Shown: positions 18,691 through 28,472 of the stretch, in pieces
Layout of the letters: each line of letters starts with the position of its first letter
How positions within the stretch are numbered: the stretch's first letter is position 1
Source: CAVQBL01 sp963710715
GTDB taxonomy: Bacteria > Pseudomonadota > Gammaproteobacteria > DSM-16500
DNA length: 64,000 nt
Direction of reading: 5' to 3'
Assembly (NCBI GenBank): GCA_963710715.1
Contig: CAVQBL010000014.1
Span: 310,001 to 374,000 of the forward strand
Notes under the pieces: model-generated
Databases searched by the model: none
Told to the model about the DNA's origin: nothing
What the model saw: the letters and a program-made list of their open reading frames with translations, nothing else
Made by a program: the position numbers and the translations under genes

Positions 18691-19935
18691 CTATATCCCA
18701 ACAACCCAAAATGCCCAAGCACCCATCATGATATGACTGATAATCACGCCGATTAATGTTTTATGGCGTGAATAGAGCCAGCCCCAAAAAATTCCTGGCA
18801 AAAATACTAAAAGCGCCATGCGTAAAGATAAATAAAGATGCATGGTGCTCAAAATGAGATTAGAAATTAAAATAGCAGTTAATGTTTTATTTTTACCCGT
18901 CAAAAATAATTGCAAAGAACTTTGCAATCCACCACGTACAATAAGCTCTTGTATAGGTGAAATAAAAAATAAATAAAATATCAGAGTCAAAAGTCCAATT
19001 TCATATCTATAATGACTATTTTGTGGTGCACTTGAGCGTATAACATTATCAAAAGGTTCAAAGATAGCATGGTGTTGATAACTCGGGACTGTTTTTATCA
19101 TGATTATTTTTATCAGCACAATTAATACCAAAATAGGTATCGTGTAGAGAACAGATTCAAAAACGGCTTGCCGCCAATTGACTAAGGTTATTCCAAAGGT
19201 ACTCAGAGGTAATTGCGTGTACTTAATTAAAAGTAAAAATCCAAAGAGCAATACGATTGTCAATGGAAGCGAAACAAAACTGCTTACGGGTGCTATATTT
19301 TCCAAATAATCTACCCCACTTAATGCAAAAGTGAACAAGCATAAAGTGATGATAACATTGATCATGAAAGTACCCATTTTTACGCGGATTTTATACTCAT
19401 CTAATTGTTTTTTAATTGCTTGCACAGTGATTTCATTGCTATCGCGTAAACGTTGAGTAAGGTTTTTTGCCATTTGTAAAATGATTTCATTGCGGTGTGC
19501 TTCTGAAAGTTTGCGTAATTCGCTATATGAAATTTTCATTAACCGGCAAGGAGTGCTCGCCTGCAACGAAGTTGAGCGTGGCGCATTATCAAATATGGCC
19601 ATTTCTCCAACCGGCTCACCTTTCCTTAAGGTTGCAATAACATGCCCACTTCCAGATTCCTTGTCATGCTTAATGACTTCCAAGACTCCTTCCATAAGGA
19701 AAAACAATTCATTGGCTGTATCACCCTCTCGCAGCAAATAGTCGCCTTGCTCCAGCGTGACTTCTTGAGCGGCGTGATAAATTTGTCGCACTTGGTTTTG
19801 TTGGATGCCTTGAAACAAACTGACTTGGGAAAAAGCAGTGAAATCTTTTGTATTGAGCACAGGAGTAGCGCTAGCGAGTTTTTTATCTTTTGGATGCTTC
19901 TTCTTAAAAAGTGTTTGTAGCAAACGTTTGAACAT
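18691..19935 (-). CDS. Cyclic-nucleotide-binding domain fused to CPBP (CAAX) intramembrane protease
   Basis: 414 residues with two parts. Residues ~35-150 form a cNMP-binding domain (LFQGIQQNQVRQI, LREGDTANELFFLMEGVLEVI, GEPVGEMAIFDNAPRSTSLQA). Residues ~185-414 have 6-8 membrane segments of the CPBP family, with motif 1 as QELIVRGG, motif 2 containing a His (STMH) and a late HIMMG motif. One Glu of the EExxxR pair is Gln here and the last motif lacks the usual Asn, so peptidase activity is uncertain. ATG 19935 has AAGGGA 8 bases upstream. The HDAC-like gene follows directly. Confidence 0.85.
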   Translation of the reverse strand: MFKRLLQTLFKKKHPKDKKLASATPVLNTKDFTAFSQVSLFQGIQQNQVRQIYHAAQEVTLEQGDYLLREGDTANELFFLMEGVLEVIKHDKESGSGHVIATLRKGEPVGEMAIFDNAPRSTSLQASTPCRLMKISYSELRKLSEAHRNEIILQMAKNLTQRLRDSNEITVQAIKKQLDEYKIRVKMGTFMINVIITLCLFTFALSGVDYLENIAPVSSFVSLPLTIVLLFGFLLLIKYTQLPLSTFGITLVNWRQAVFESVLYTIPILVLIVLIKIIMIKTVPSYQHHAIFEPFDNVIRSSAPQNSHYRYEIGLLTLIFYLFFISPIQELIVRGGLQSSLQLFLTGKNKTLTAILISNLILSTMHLYLSLRMALLVFLPGIFWGWLYSRHKTLIGVIISHIMMGAWAFWVVGI

Positions 19936-20105
19936 AGATACATCCCTTTTTTCCAATTCTAGCTTTCTAAGCCAATGAATAAAATACTATAAGCTCAATC
20001 ACAAAGCCTTTCAACCTATCTATGTGTTAACCCAAATTTATTAGCAATTTTGCGAGCAATTACAGTATACTCTTATCCTAGCTTTATTTTTATATGGAAA
20101 TAAAA

Positions 20106-20816
20106 ATGATCAAAAGATTACATATTGCAGCAGTCTTATTTTCACTTACCTCTTCTTGCTGGGCTTCCGGTTTTTACGTTGGTGCAGGTTTAGGTCCGGA
20201 TTTAGCAAATTTCAGAGTTACTTCCCATGTTAATCAAGTTCATAATGGTATCCTTACGTTTAATGTTAAAAACTATGAACAATTATCAGGTACAGGTGTG
20301 TTTGGGACGATTTTTGCAGGTTATGGCAAAAAATTACCTGGGTTAGAATGGTGTAGATGTAAATTAAACGGTTTCTATTTGGCAGGTGAATTAAATGCGA
20401 ATGTAAGTACACTGAGACATAGAAATTTTAACAGTGAATACGTACACCAGGTTTTTAGCACTACAACATATAGAATGCGCTATGGTTTTGGCGCGAGCAT
20501 TATTCCTGGCTATCTTTATACGGATACTACCTTGTTTTATGGACGTCTGGGATATGCTAATGGGAACTTTAAAGTAACCACTTCCGATATTTCACTGAAA
20601 GATATCAATAAAAATCTCAGTGGTTTTCGCTGGGGCTTGGGTATAAAACAGTCTGTGACACCGCAATTGGCTGTAAGAGTTGAATATAGTCATATTGGCT
20701 ATAATAGCAAGACCATAAGGACAGTGACTGCCGTTAACAAAAAAACCCAATTTACACCTTATACAAACCAAGTTGAATTTGGGCTCGTTTATGATTTTTG
20801 TCCAGTCACAACTTGA
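20106..20816 (+). CDS. Outer-membrane beta-barrel protein
   Basis: 236 residues with a Sec signal peptide ending in CWA/SGFYVGAGLG. Alternating strands follow (GFYVGAGLG, GTIFAGYGKK, GFYLAGELNAN, LFYGRLGYANG, VRVEYSHIGY) and an aromatic C-terminal strand (NQVEFGLVYDF), the pattern of small 8-stranded surface barrels. Such proteins are common in Legionella and Coxiella. The ligand is unknown. An in-frame ATG at 20094 is an alternative start. Confidence 0.85.
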   Translation: MIKRLHIAAVLFSLTSSCWASGFYVGAGLGPDLANFRVTSHVNQVHNGILTFNVKNYEQLSGTGVFGTIFAGYGKKLPGLEWCRCKLNGFYLAGELNANVSTLRHRNFNSEYVHQVFSTTTYRMRYGFGASIIPGYLYTDTTLFYGRLGYANGNFKVTTSDISLKDINKNLSGFRWGLGIKQSVTPQLAVRVEYSHIGYNSKTIRTVTAVNKKTQFTPYTNQVEFGLVYDFCPVTT

Positions 20817-20910
20817 AATACGAAGGTTAGATAAGCAATCATAAATATGATAACATTAGAGACCTAGTATAAAGAACTCTATTGGATCTTCGCAGGGAGC
20901 ATGGTGCCAT

Positions 20911-21105
20911 ATGAAGGATAAATACACAGCAAAAATCTATTTCGAAAATGACGAAATTGCACACAATTCCGGCGATGATGTCGATGAACTTTACACGTGG
21001 ATGTTAACTCAAGCACAAGGGAAGTTTGGTAGCATTCATGGGGAAATCATCGATAATAAAACAAATAAGGTCATTAAGCGTTTTCGTAAGTCGCCGCCGG
21101 ATTGA
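20911..21105 (+). CDS. Small conserved-type hypothetical protein (64 aa)
   Basis: 64 residues, acidic in the middle and basic at the end, with predicted alternating strand/helix (YTAKIYFENDEI, DELYTWMLTQAQG, GEIIDNKTNKVIKRFRK). AGGGAG lies just upstream of the chosen ATG. It looks like a folded soluble protein. No function assigned. Confidence 0.6.
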   Translation: MKDKYTAKIYFENDEIAHNSGDDVDELYTWMLTQAQGKFGSIHGEIIDNKTNKVIKRFRKSPPD

Positions 21106-21112
21106 ATTGACT

Positions 21113-21139
21113 GGTGGGCACACTTTCTTTTTGCCCACC
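21113..21139. repeat. GGTGGGCA/TGCCCACC hairpin
   Basis: 8-bp perfect stem with an 11-base T/C-rich loop between two convergent genes. A similar GGTGGGC...GCCCACC hairpin is at 30815-30835. It could act as a bidirectional attenuator or be a REP-like repeat. Confidence 0.5.
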
Positions 21140-21166
21140 CTGCCTCTCATTACACATTATACTAGG

Positions 21167-22450
21167 TTATTTTTTTTGGCGCTTGGCAGCAGAATCAACG
21201 TTGCTATCGTTATCACCACTCTCTTCTTGCTGAAAACCACCATCACGCTTTTGCGTTTTACTTTGAGATTGAGGACTAAATATTCCGTTTGCTATTACTG
21301 ATCCTACAACTTTGTTTAAAGTTTGCGGGTTGTTAATCGCAAACTCTAGTGCTTCTTTTTTTGCTGCACCTTCAAGCTTTTCTTCATCCGTAGTACTTTG
21401 CAATTCAGAAATCTTCTCAGCCATGATGCGATCAAACCAGATTTGTACAGCTTGATCTTCAATCGACACTGATTTGGAAGTAGCTCGTTCTACTATACCT
21501 AGCAATATCCTGGCGATGATAGCTTTTCTTAAACTAGCATCATCTTTTGCCTGCAGAATAGCTTGTACACTTGGATCACTATGATTGTCTTTATCAAGAT
21601 ATTCCAATGCTTCTTGTACAAGGTAATCTCCACAGCTTGAAGAATTTTTCTGAGTCTTTGTAACTGTAGACGTAACTTCAACGTTGCTGCCTTTGAATAC
21701 CTCATTAATTGCATTTTGCACTGCAGCTTTATGTTGGCTATCATGCGTAGAGTTCATTGAGTCGCAAAGAACAGCACTCGTAACTTGTTTTTGTTGGATT
21801 TCAATTTTAGCTAATCGCCAATGAGTACCTTTATCATTTTCATTTTTACCACAATTCACGGGTACTGCTAACTTAATTGTTCCTTTTCCTTCGGGTAAGC
21901 TATTTAAAACGTTTAAAACGTCTTGAAGTTTCCCACGTAACTCACCAGAACCGACAGGCAGAAGGATCGATGTACTACCGTCTTTTATTTCTTTTGAATC
22001 CGTTATTAATCCTAATCCACGTAAGCATAGCTTAATATCATCCTCACTTTGCCAAATCGTACTAGGGTCAACGCCATTCCTTATAGCCCAAGCGATATCG
22101 TGAGAGGCATTATCATGTAATTCTCTTTGCTGTACAGATGCAAGTACTCCCAACTTTTGGCATTGCTCTGCCCAAGCATTTAATGCTCTGTGATATTTAG
22201 CAGCAGATAAATCATCATAATTTAATGCATTTAATATGATTTCTCTTAATAATTCCTTACCAGCTGCAATTTGATTTATAAATATTTTGTCATTTGCTAA
22301 TTTAGTACGAGCTGCATCTATGAGATTGTCCAATTTTTTAGACGAAATAGGATCATTATAACCACCAGAACTTTTGATTAGCGCCCTGATAGCATCTAAC
22401 TCTTCGGAATTTATCCTTTCATGAGTGTCGCTGAAATTGCTTAATGACAT
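21167..22450 (-). CDS. Ulp1/C48-like cysteine protease, candidate nuclear effector
   Basis: 427 residues. The centre shows the clan CE catalytic set in the right order and spacing: His210 in GTHWRLAKIEI, Asp230 in LCDSM, Gln267 and Cys273 in QKNSSSCGDY. The Gln-to-Cys spacing equals that of Ulp1 (QxNxxxCG). Relatives remove SUMO, ubiquitin or NEDD8, or acetylate in the YopJ branch. The N-terminal 190 residues are helical and unrecognised. The tail is hydrophilic and ends in AAKRQKK, NLS-like. A PmrA-type promoter box lies 113 bases upstream. ATG 22450 is chosen for a GGGG site; 22462 is possible. Confidence 0.8.
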   Translation of the reverse strand: MSLSNFSDTHERINSEELDAIRALIKSSGGYNDPISSKKLDNLIDAARTKLANDKIFINQIAAGKELLREIILNALNYDDLSAAKYHRALNAWAEQCQKLGVLASVQQRELHDNASHDIAWAIRNGVDPSTIWQSEDDIKLCLRGLGLITDSKEIKDGSTSILLPVGSGELRGKLQDVLNVLNSLPEGKGTIKLAVPVNCGKNENDKGTHWRLAKIEIQQKQVTSAVLCDSMNSTHDSQHKAAVQNAINEVFKGSNVEVTSTVTKTQKNSSSCGDYLVQEALEYLDKDNHSDPSVQAILQAKDDASLRKAIIARILLGIVERATSKSVSIEDQAVQIWFDRIMAEKISELQSTTDEEKLEGAAKKEALEFAINNPQTLNKVVGSVIANGIFSPQSQSKTQKRDGGFQQEESGDNDSNVDSAAKRQKK

Positions 22451-22558
22451 AGTAAGCCCCATTAAATAAAATTGCGTAATTGTACTACATTTACGCGTAA
22501 ATTGCTAATCCTTGGTGTTTGTGTGATTTCCTGGAAAAACAAGCTTTTACATGTACAT

Positions 22559-22591
22559 AGTATAACAATTCAAGCTTAAGATACCCTTAAG
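22559..22591 (-). promoter_or_regulatory. PmrA/QseB-type box and -10 for the Ulp1-like gene
   Basis: On the minus strand: CTTAAG (22591-22586), 5 bases, CTTAAG (22580-22575), 10 bases, TATACT (22564-22559). This is the direct-repeat layout of PmrA/QseB sites, placed where a -35 would be. The same layout occurs at 29650-29683 and 45891-45923. Confidence 0.7.
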
Positions 22592-22634
22592 GAATAATTT
22601 TGATAAGTTATTTTAAATCAATAGGTTAAAAGAA

Positions 22635-24040
22635 TTAATGCGGCCCCACCATCGCCTCAGGCCGTATCAATTCTTTAAATTCGCTTTCTGATAAATAACC
22701 CAATGCTAAACAAGCCTCTAACAAGGTAGTACCATCATGCCAAGCTTTATGGGCAATTTCAGCGGATTTGTCATAACCAATTTTCGGAGCAAGTGCTGTC
22801 ACTAACATTAAAGAATTATCCAACAATTCACGAATGCGCGCTTCATCTGCAATTAAACCCTTCACACAATATTGTGTGAACATATGCATAGAATCGGTTA
22901 ACAATCGAATCGAATGCAATAAATTATGAATCATAACTGGCTTAAATACATTTAATTCAAAATTTCCTTGTGAACCTGCAAAACCAATTGCAGCATCATT
23001 TCCCATCACTTGCACACACACCATCGTCATCGCTTCACACTGCGTAGGATTCACTTTTCCCGGCATAATAGATGAACCCGGTTCATTTGCAGGTAAAATC
23101 AATTCGCCCAAACCACAACGTGGACCTGAACCTAACCAGCGAACATCATTCGCAATTTTCATTAATGCACACGCTAAGCGTTTTTAATGCACCACTTGCA
23201 AATACAATGGCATCATGTGCTGCAAATGCTGCAAATTTATTTGGCGCTGTAACAAATGGCAATGCCGGTTAATTCTGCAATTTTAGCTGCAGCTAATTTC
23301 AGCAAATTTGGGATGCGTATTGATACCCGTACCTACAGCGGTTCCACCCAATGCAATTTCATAAAGCCCCGGCAAAGTGCTTTCAATATTTTTTAATGCT
23401 GCATCTAATTGCGCAACATAACCTGAAAATTCTTGTCCCAACGTCAATAGGCACAGCATCTTGCAAATGTGTGCGACCAATTTTAATAATATGAGCAAAT
23501 GCTTGTTGTTTTTCACCTAATGCATCACGTAATTCTTTTAATCGCAGGAACTAAACGATGAACAATGGCTTCTACTGCAGCAATATGCATAGCTGTAGGA
23601 AAAGTATCATTCGAAGATTGTGATTGATTCACATCATCATTGGGATGAATAGGATTTTTACTGCCTAATTTTCCACCCGCCATTTCAATCGCGCGATTAG
23701 AAATCACTTCATTCACATTCATATTCGTTTGCGTACCACTACCCGTTTGCCAAATGCGCAATGGAAATTGATCCATTAATTTTCCAGAAATTAATTCATC
23801 TGCGGCTGCAATAATTAGCTTCATTTTATTTTCAGGTAGCAAACCCAATTCATAATTGGATAATGCCGCTGCTTTTTTTAAAATAGCAAAAGCGCGAATT
23901 AATTCTCTAGGCATAATATCATAGCCAATTGCAAAATGATGCATAGAGCGTTGCGTTTGCGCGCCCCAATAAACATCCGCAGGCACTTCAATGGTACCCA
24001 TGCTGTCAGATTCAGTACGTGTTTTCGTTTTAACTGTCAT
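22635..24040 (-). pseudogene. fumC: Class II fumarase, frameshifted
   Basis: The whole FumC sequence is recognisable end to end, from TRTESDSMGTIEVPADVYWGAQT to the C-terminal SESEFKELIRPEAMVGPH, and the total length (about 468 codons) equals normal FumC. The signature region SSIMPGKVNPTQCEA is intact. The frame changes at least four times, at about 23520, 23445, 23290 and 23190. As written, no full-length fumarase can be made. The changes are single-base type. Either this is a recent pseudogene or the consensus is poor here; pepN upstream has the same problem. Confidence 0.88.
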
Positions 24041-24091
24041 GCTATTCTCCTAAACTTTTACTAACTAGTTCATAAACATCTTTTGAAATTT

Positions 24092-26668
24092 TTACTTCTG
24101 CAAAATAGATTCCAATTGTTGATGCATTAATTTTTGTCGTTCATTATCATAGCGTTTCCACTGTGTCAAAGGCTTGACCATGCGCGCAGCGATTTGCGGA
24201 TTCAATGTATTCAGTTGCAAAACAATATCCGACAAAAATAGCATACCCTTCGCCATTGGCTGCATGAAAACGCACAGCATTACGGTGACAGAATGTACCA
24301 ACTAACGCATATACTTTATTTGGATTTTTAATATCAAATGCTTCGTGTTGTAATAATTTTTTTACATCGGTTAATGCATTAGGCAATTTAGATGCTGCTT
24401 GTAATGCAAACCATTTATCGACAACTAATGCATCTTGTTCCCATGTTGTATAAAAATCATTTAAAGCTATTTCGCGCTCAGGAACATTCAATATTGTGTT
24501 AAACATCTTAACGCTGCCATGGTATCCGTCATATTATTTTTTAGCGCGACTTTGAATTGATGCAGTGCAAGATCTCGTGTGATCTGGCAAATTCATCAAA
24601 TAAGATCAAACAAAGATTTTTTAATTGACGCCGTCCCACTTCTTGCATATCAAAACGATACGGTCGTGTATCATGATTTTCTTTGATAAGCAGTCAAGCA
24701 AATAATTCTGCAATTGCTGCGCAATTTGTGTTAGCACAAATTCACGCGCCGCATGAATCGCATCCACATCAATAACATCCATTTGCTCACCGATATATTT
24801 TTCGGATGGTAACAGTCATCATTTCTGCCAGCAACAATTTATCATCTTTTGATCTTGCAAAACATGTTCAAATGCAGCAATAAAATCATTTGGCACTTCT
24901 AAAGCAGTTTTGTTTGTTGATAATCTTTTATCAAACGCAGCATGAGATTAACGGCATATTTCTGCCCTGCTTCCCAGCGATTAAATTGATCTTTATCATG
25001 TTTAAATAAAAATTGTAAATCAGCATCAGAATAAGCATAGTTTAACTTTCACTGGTGCAGAAAAATGTCGTAACAACGAAGGAATGGGTTTTTCAACAAT
25101 ATTATTAAATACAAAAACTTCTTGCGGGTTTGTTTAATGTGCAGCATGTCGTGTGCTATTTCTTTTCCGAGGATGGGTCCAGCAAGCCCATTTTGACTGG
25201 AATATGAAAAGGTTTTTTATCTGGTTGATAGGTGTAGGTGGACAAGTTTGCTTAACTGTTAGAGTATAGTTTGTTTTTTCGGATCATACTCGTCTTGAAT
25301 ATCTAAAACAGGTGTGCCCGCTTGACTATACCACAGACGAAATTGTTTTAAATCAATTCCAGATGCATCTTCCATCGCTTTAACAAAATCTTCAATCGTC
25401 GACAGCTTGCCCATCATGACGAGAAAAATATAAATCCATACCTTTACGAAATAATTTTTCACCTAAAATGGTTTGCATCATGCGAATGACTTCAGCACCT
25501 TTGTTATAAACAGTTGCCGTATAAAAATTATTAATTTCAATATAAGAATCAGGTCGCACAGGATGCGCTAGAGGACCTGCATCTTCAGAAAATTGCGCTG
25601 TTCGTAACACATTCACATCTTGAATACGTGCAACCGATTCGTGACGTCGTATCCGCTGTAAAAGATTGATCACGAAAAATCGTTAACCCTTCTTTTAAAC
25701 TCAACTGAAACCAATCACGACAAGTCACACGATTACCACTCCAATTATGAAAATATTCATGCCCAATCACTGATTCAATATGAATATAATCTTCATCGGT
25801 TGCTGTTTCTGGTTTTGCTAAAATATATTTTGTGTTAAAAATATTTAAGCCTTTATTTTCCATGGCACCCATATTGAAATCACTGACGGCTACAATCATA
25901 TAAATATCTAGATCATATTCACGACCATAGGTTTCTTCATCCCAACGCATGGCTTTTTTAACGGCTTGCATAGCATGTGCGCATTGATCTCTATTACCTT
26001 TTTCAACATAAATCCGTAGCGTGACACGTCGACCTGACTTTGTCGTATAAAATATCTTCAATAAATTCTAAATCACCTGCCACTAATGCAAATAAATAAC
26101 TGGGTTTTTTAAATGGATCTTCCCAACGCACCCAATGTTTTCCTTGCGGTCCTTTGCCAGAAGTCACGGGATTGCCATTGGAAAGCAACACTGGATAGCG
26201 AGATTCATCGGCGATAATCGTGGTTGTATAACGCGCCATAACATCCGGACGATCTAAAAAATAAGTAATATGTCTAAATCCTTCTGCCTCACATTGCGTG
26301 CAGAAATTTCCGCTCGATTTATACAAGCCTGTGAGCGCAGTATTGAGTTGTGGTTTTATAAGAGTTTCTATCTCTAATGTAAATTCCTTGGGAACACGGA
26401 AGACAGTGAGTGATTCATCTGTCACTTGATATTGGGCTGGATTCAGCAAGCCGCTATCGAGGGCAATCGACTTTAATTCAAGTGATTCACCCAACAAAAC
26501 TAATTTATGAGTTGCACTTTTACTTTCAGGATTGACATGCATAATAAGACGCGACTTTACCTTGGTCACCTCTTCGCCTAAATCAAATTCCAAATCCACT
26601 TTTTCAATTAAGAATTCAGGAGGTTGATAATCTTTTAAGTAAGTCGTTTGCGGGTTGGTGTTTTTCAT
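24092..26668 (-). pseudogene. pepN: Aminopeptidase N (M1 family), multiply frameshifted
   Basis: N-terminal domain, GAMEN motif, zinc site HEYFHNW (25741-25761) and the C-terminal helical domain are all recognisable in order, with near-normal total length (about 859 codons). The first 600 bases are intact. The frame then breaks at about 26047, 25650, 25403 and 25260 and several more times to 24150. The enzyme removes N-terminal residues from cytoplasmic peptides. It lies just upstream of fumC on the same strand. It cannot make a full protein as written. Confidence 0.88.
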
Positions 26669-26718
26669 ATCGTTCCATTAGGGCGAGGGAGAGGGAGAAT
26701 GGACTTTTTTATATATAG

Positions 26719-26746
26719 AAAAACCCTGCAGTGCAGGGTTTTTTTT
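26719..26746. terminator. Bidirectional intrinsic terminator
   Basis: A 12-base arm (AAAAACCCTGCA) is followed after one base by its reverse complement and a run of T. It would end transcription of the 74-aa gene at 26771 before pepN; the A/T flanks let it work in both directions. Confidence 0.85.
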
Positions 26747-26770
26747 ATTCAGTCACACACTAAAAAACTT

Positions 26771-26995
26771 TTAGTACTGATTTTGACTTCCTGCATTACC
26801 AGAAGTTGAAGGCGTACCACTCATGGTTGAGGTTGTAGTGCTTTGTTGTGTGGTCTGAGGAACACCTGATGGTGTTGTCGTGTTGGTTGTTGTTGTCGTC
26901 GAGTTTGTTGTTGATGAACCTTGTGTATCTTCAGCAAAAGCACCTGTGGATAACACAGCTGCCAACAAACTTACCGCTAAAAACTTGATCTTCAT
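26771..26995 (-). CDS. Small exported Thr/Ser-rich protein
   Basis: 74 residues. A clear signal peptide ends AFA/EDTQG, and the mature ~52 residues are almost entirely Thr, Ser, Gln, Gly and Pro, with no predicted fold. It is probably periplasmic or surface-exposed. It lies alone with its own terminator. No family recognised. Confidence 0.65.
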   Translation of the reverse strand: MKIKFLAVSLLAAVLSTGAFAEDTQGSSTTNSTTTTTNTTTPSGVPQTTQQSTTTSTMSGTPSTSGNAGSQNQY

Positions 26996-27081
26996 ATGAG
27001 AATTCCCTTTTGAAAAGTATTATAGAGTAATTACAATTGGGTATAATAAACAGATACTTGATCACTGGCAAGTAGGGTATA

Positions 27082-27789
27082 ATGAAATTTATGAGTATCA
27101 ATATAGACCATACCGAAATCGCTAAATTTACTGAACAAGCCTCACACTGGTGGGATCCAAATGGTCAGTTCAAATCACTACATGATATTAACCCTTTACG
27201 GTTAAATTATATTAATCAACGCACCCCCCTCGCAGGAAAAAGTGTGATTGATATTGGCTGTGGTGGCGGCATACTCACTGAAAGCATGGCGAAATTGGGT
27301 GCTCATGTCACTGGCATTGATATGAGTCAGGCGGCACTTCAAGTGGCTCAATTGCATCAGCTGGAGACTGGTATACAAATTGAGTATCAGCTCACAACGG
27401 CAGAAGCAATTGCCCAGAAGCGTCCGGCACAATACGATATAGTCACGTGCCTTGAAATGCTGGAACACGTTCCTGATCCCCTCTCTGTCATAAAAGCGTG
27501 TGCTACATTGGTAAAACCTCATGGCCATCTATTTTTTTCCACTCTGAATCGTAATTTAAAATCCTATGTATTTGCCATTATTGGCGCAGAATATGTTTTA
27601 AAGTTACTGCCAAAAAACACGCATGATTTTGCCAAGTTTATTCGTCCTAGTGAGCTTGCGGATTGGGCACGACAAGCGGGATTAGTAGTGAATGATCTCA
27701 CTGGAATGACTTATAATATGTTTACAAAAGAATACAGTCTCAGCACGGATGTTTCCGTAAATTACTTAATGCACAGTGAAAAGAATTAG
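27082..27789 (+). CDS. ubiG: Ubiquinone biosynthesis O-methyltransferase
   Basis: 235-residue class I SAM methyltransferase. NIDHTEIAKFTEQASHWWDPNG at the N-terminus and motif I VIDIGCGGGILTESMA are diagnostic of UbiG, which performs both O-methylations in ubiquinone synthesis. AGTAGGG precedes the first ATG; an in-frame ATG at 27091 is also possible. gph follows at once, a common pairing in gammaproteobacteria. Confidence 0.96.
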   Translation: MKFMSINIDHTEIAKFTEQASHWWDPNGQFKSLHDINPLRLNYINQRTPLAGKSVIDIGCGGGILTESMAKLGAHVTGIDMSQAALQVAQLHQLETGIQIEYQLTTAEAIAQKRPAQYDIVTCLEMLEHVPDPLSVIKACATLVKPHGHLFFSTLNRNLKSYVFAIIGAEYVLKLLPKNTHDFAKFIRPSELADWARQAGLVVNDLTGMTYNMFTKEYSLSTDVSVNYLMHSEKN

Positions 27790-27796
27790 AGCTCTT

Positions 27797-28459
27797 ATGA
27801 TCCCACACATTCACGCCATTTTATTTGATCTCGATGGCACTCTGCTTGATACCGCACCAGACCTTGGGCAAGCATTGAATAAATTGCTAGAAGAATACCA
27901 GCTACCTGTTATCTCTCTGGAAAAATTTCGTCCTTTTGCAGGCCATGGTAGTAGGGGTTTGTTAAAGTTAGGCTTTAACATTGATGAGCACGATTCCCGC
28001 TATGTGGCTTTGAGCGAAAAATTACTCGGCTATTATCAACAATTGCTTTTAAATACCACACGACTTTTTCCAGGCATGGATGATGTTTTAATCTTTTTAG
28101 AAAAAAATAATATCCCCTGGGGAATCGTAACAAATAAACCCGAAAGATTTACGCATAAAATTTTAGCAGGATTGCAATTAACCCAAAGAGCAAAATGTAT
28201 TATTAGCGGAGACTCTCTAAAAAATCGCAAACCACATCCTGAACCTATACTCCATGCTTGCAAGTTACTGCAAAAAAAACCTCAGCATTGTCTTTATATA
28301 GGCGATTCAGAAAGCGATGTGATTGCTAGCAAAGCTGCGGGAGTTAACTGTCTTACTGCTTTATATGGGTATATTCCTGCGGGGGAAAATCCAAAGACTT
28401 GGCAAGCAGATGGTTATATTCAGCAGCCTTTAGATCTTATGCATTGGGTTGTGTCATAG
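27797..28459 (+). CDS. gph: Phosphoglycolate phosphatase (HAD family)
   Basis: 220 residues. HAD motif I FDLDGTLLDT near residue 10, motif II VTNKP, and motif III/IV GDSESDVIASKAAG. It dephosphorylates 2-phosphoglycolate and related metabolites. ATG 27797 is chosen; an in-frame GTG at 27776 would overlap ubiG. Co-transcribed with ubiG. Confidence 0.92.
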   Translation: MIPHIHAILFDLDGTLLDTAPDLGQALNKLLEEYQLPVISLEKFRPFAGHGSRGLLKLGFNIDEHDSRYVALSEKLLGYYQQLLLNTTRLFPGMDDVLIFLEKNNIPWGIVTNKPERFTHKILAGLQLTQRAKCIISGDSLKNRKPHPEPILHACKLLQKKPQHCLYIGDSESDVIASKAAGVNCLTALYGYIPAGENPKTWQADGYIQQPLDLMHWVVS

Positions 28460-28472
28460 CGTTATGCAAGAG

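Noticed and set aside
19481..19920. Plus-strand ORFs opposite the cNMP-CPBP gene
   Set aside because: They lie antisense to a well-supported domain and have no supporting signals.
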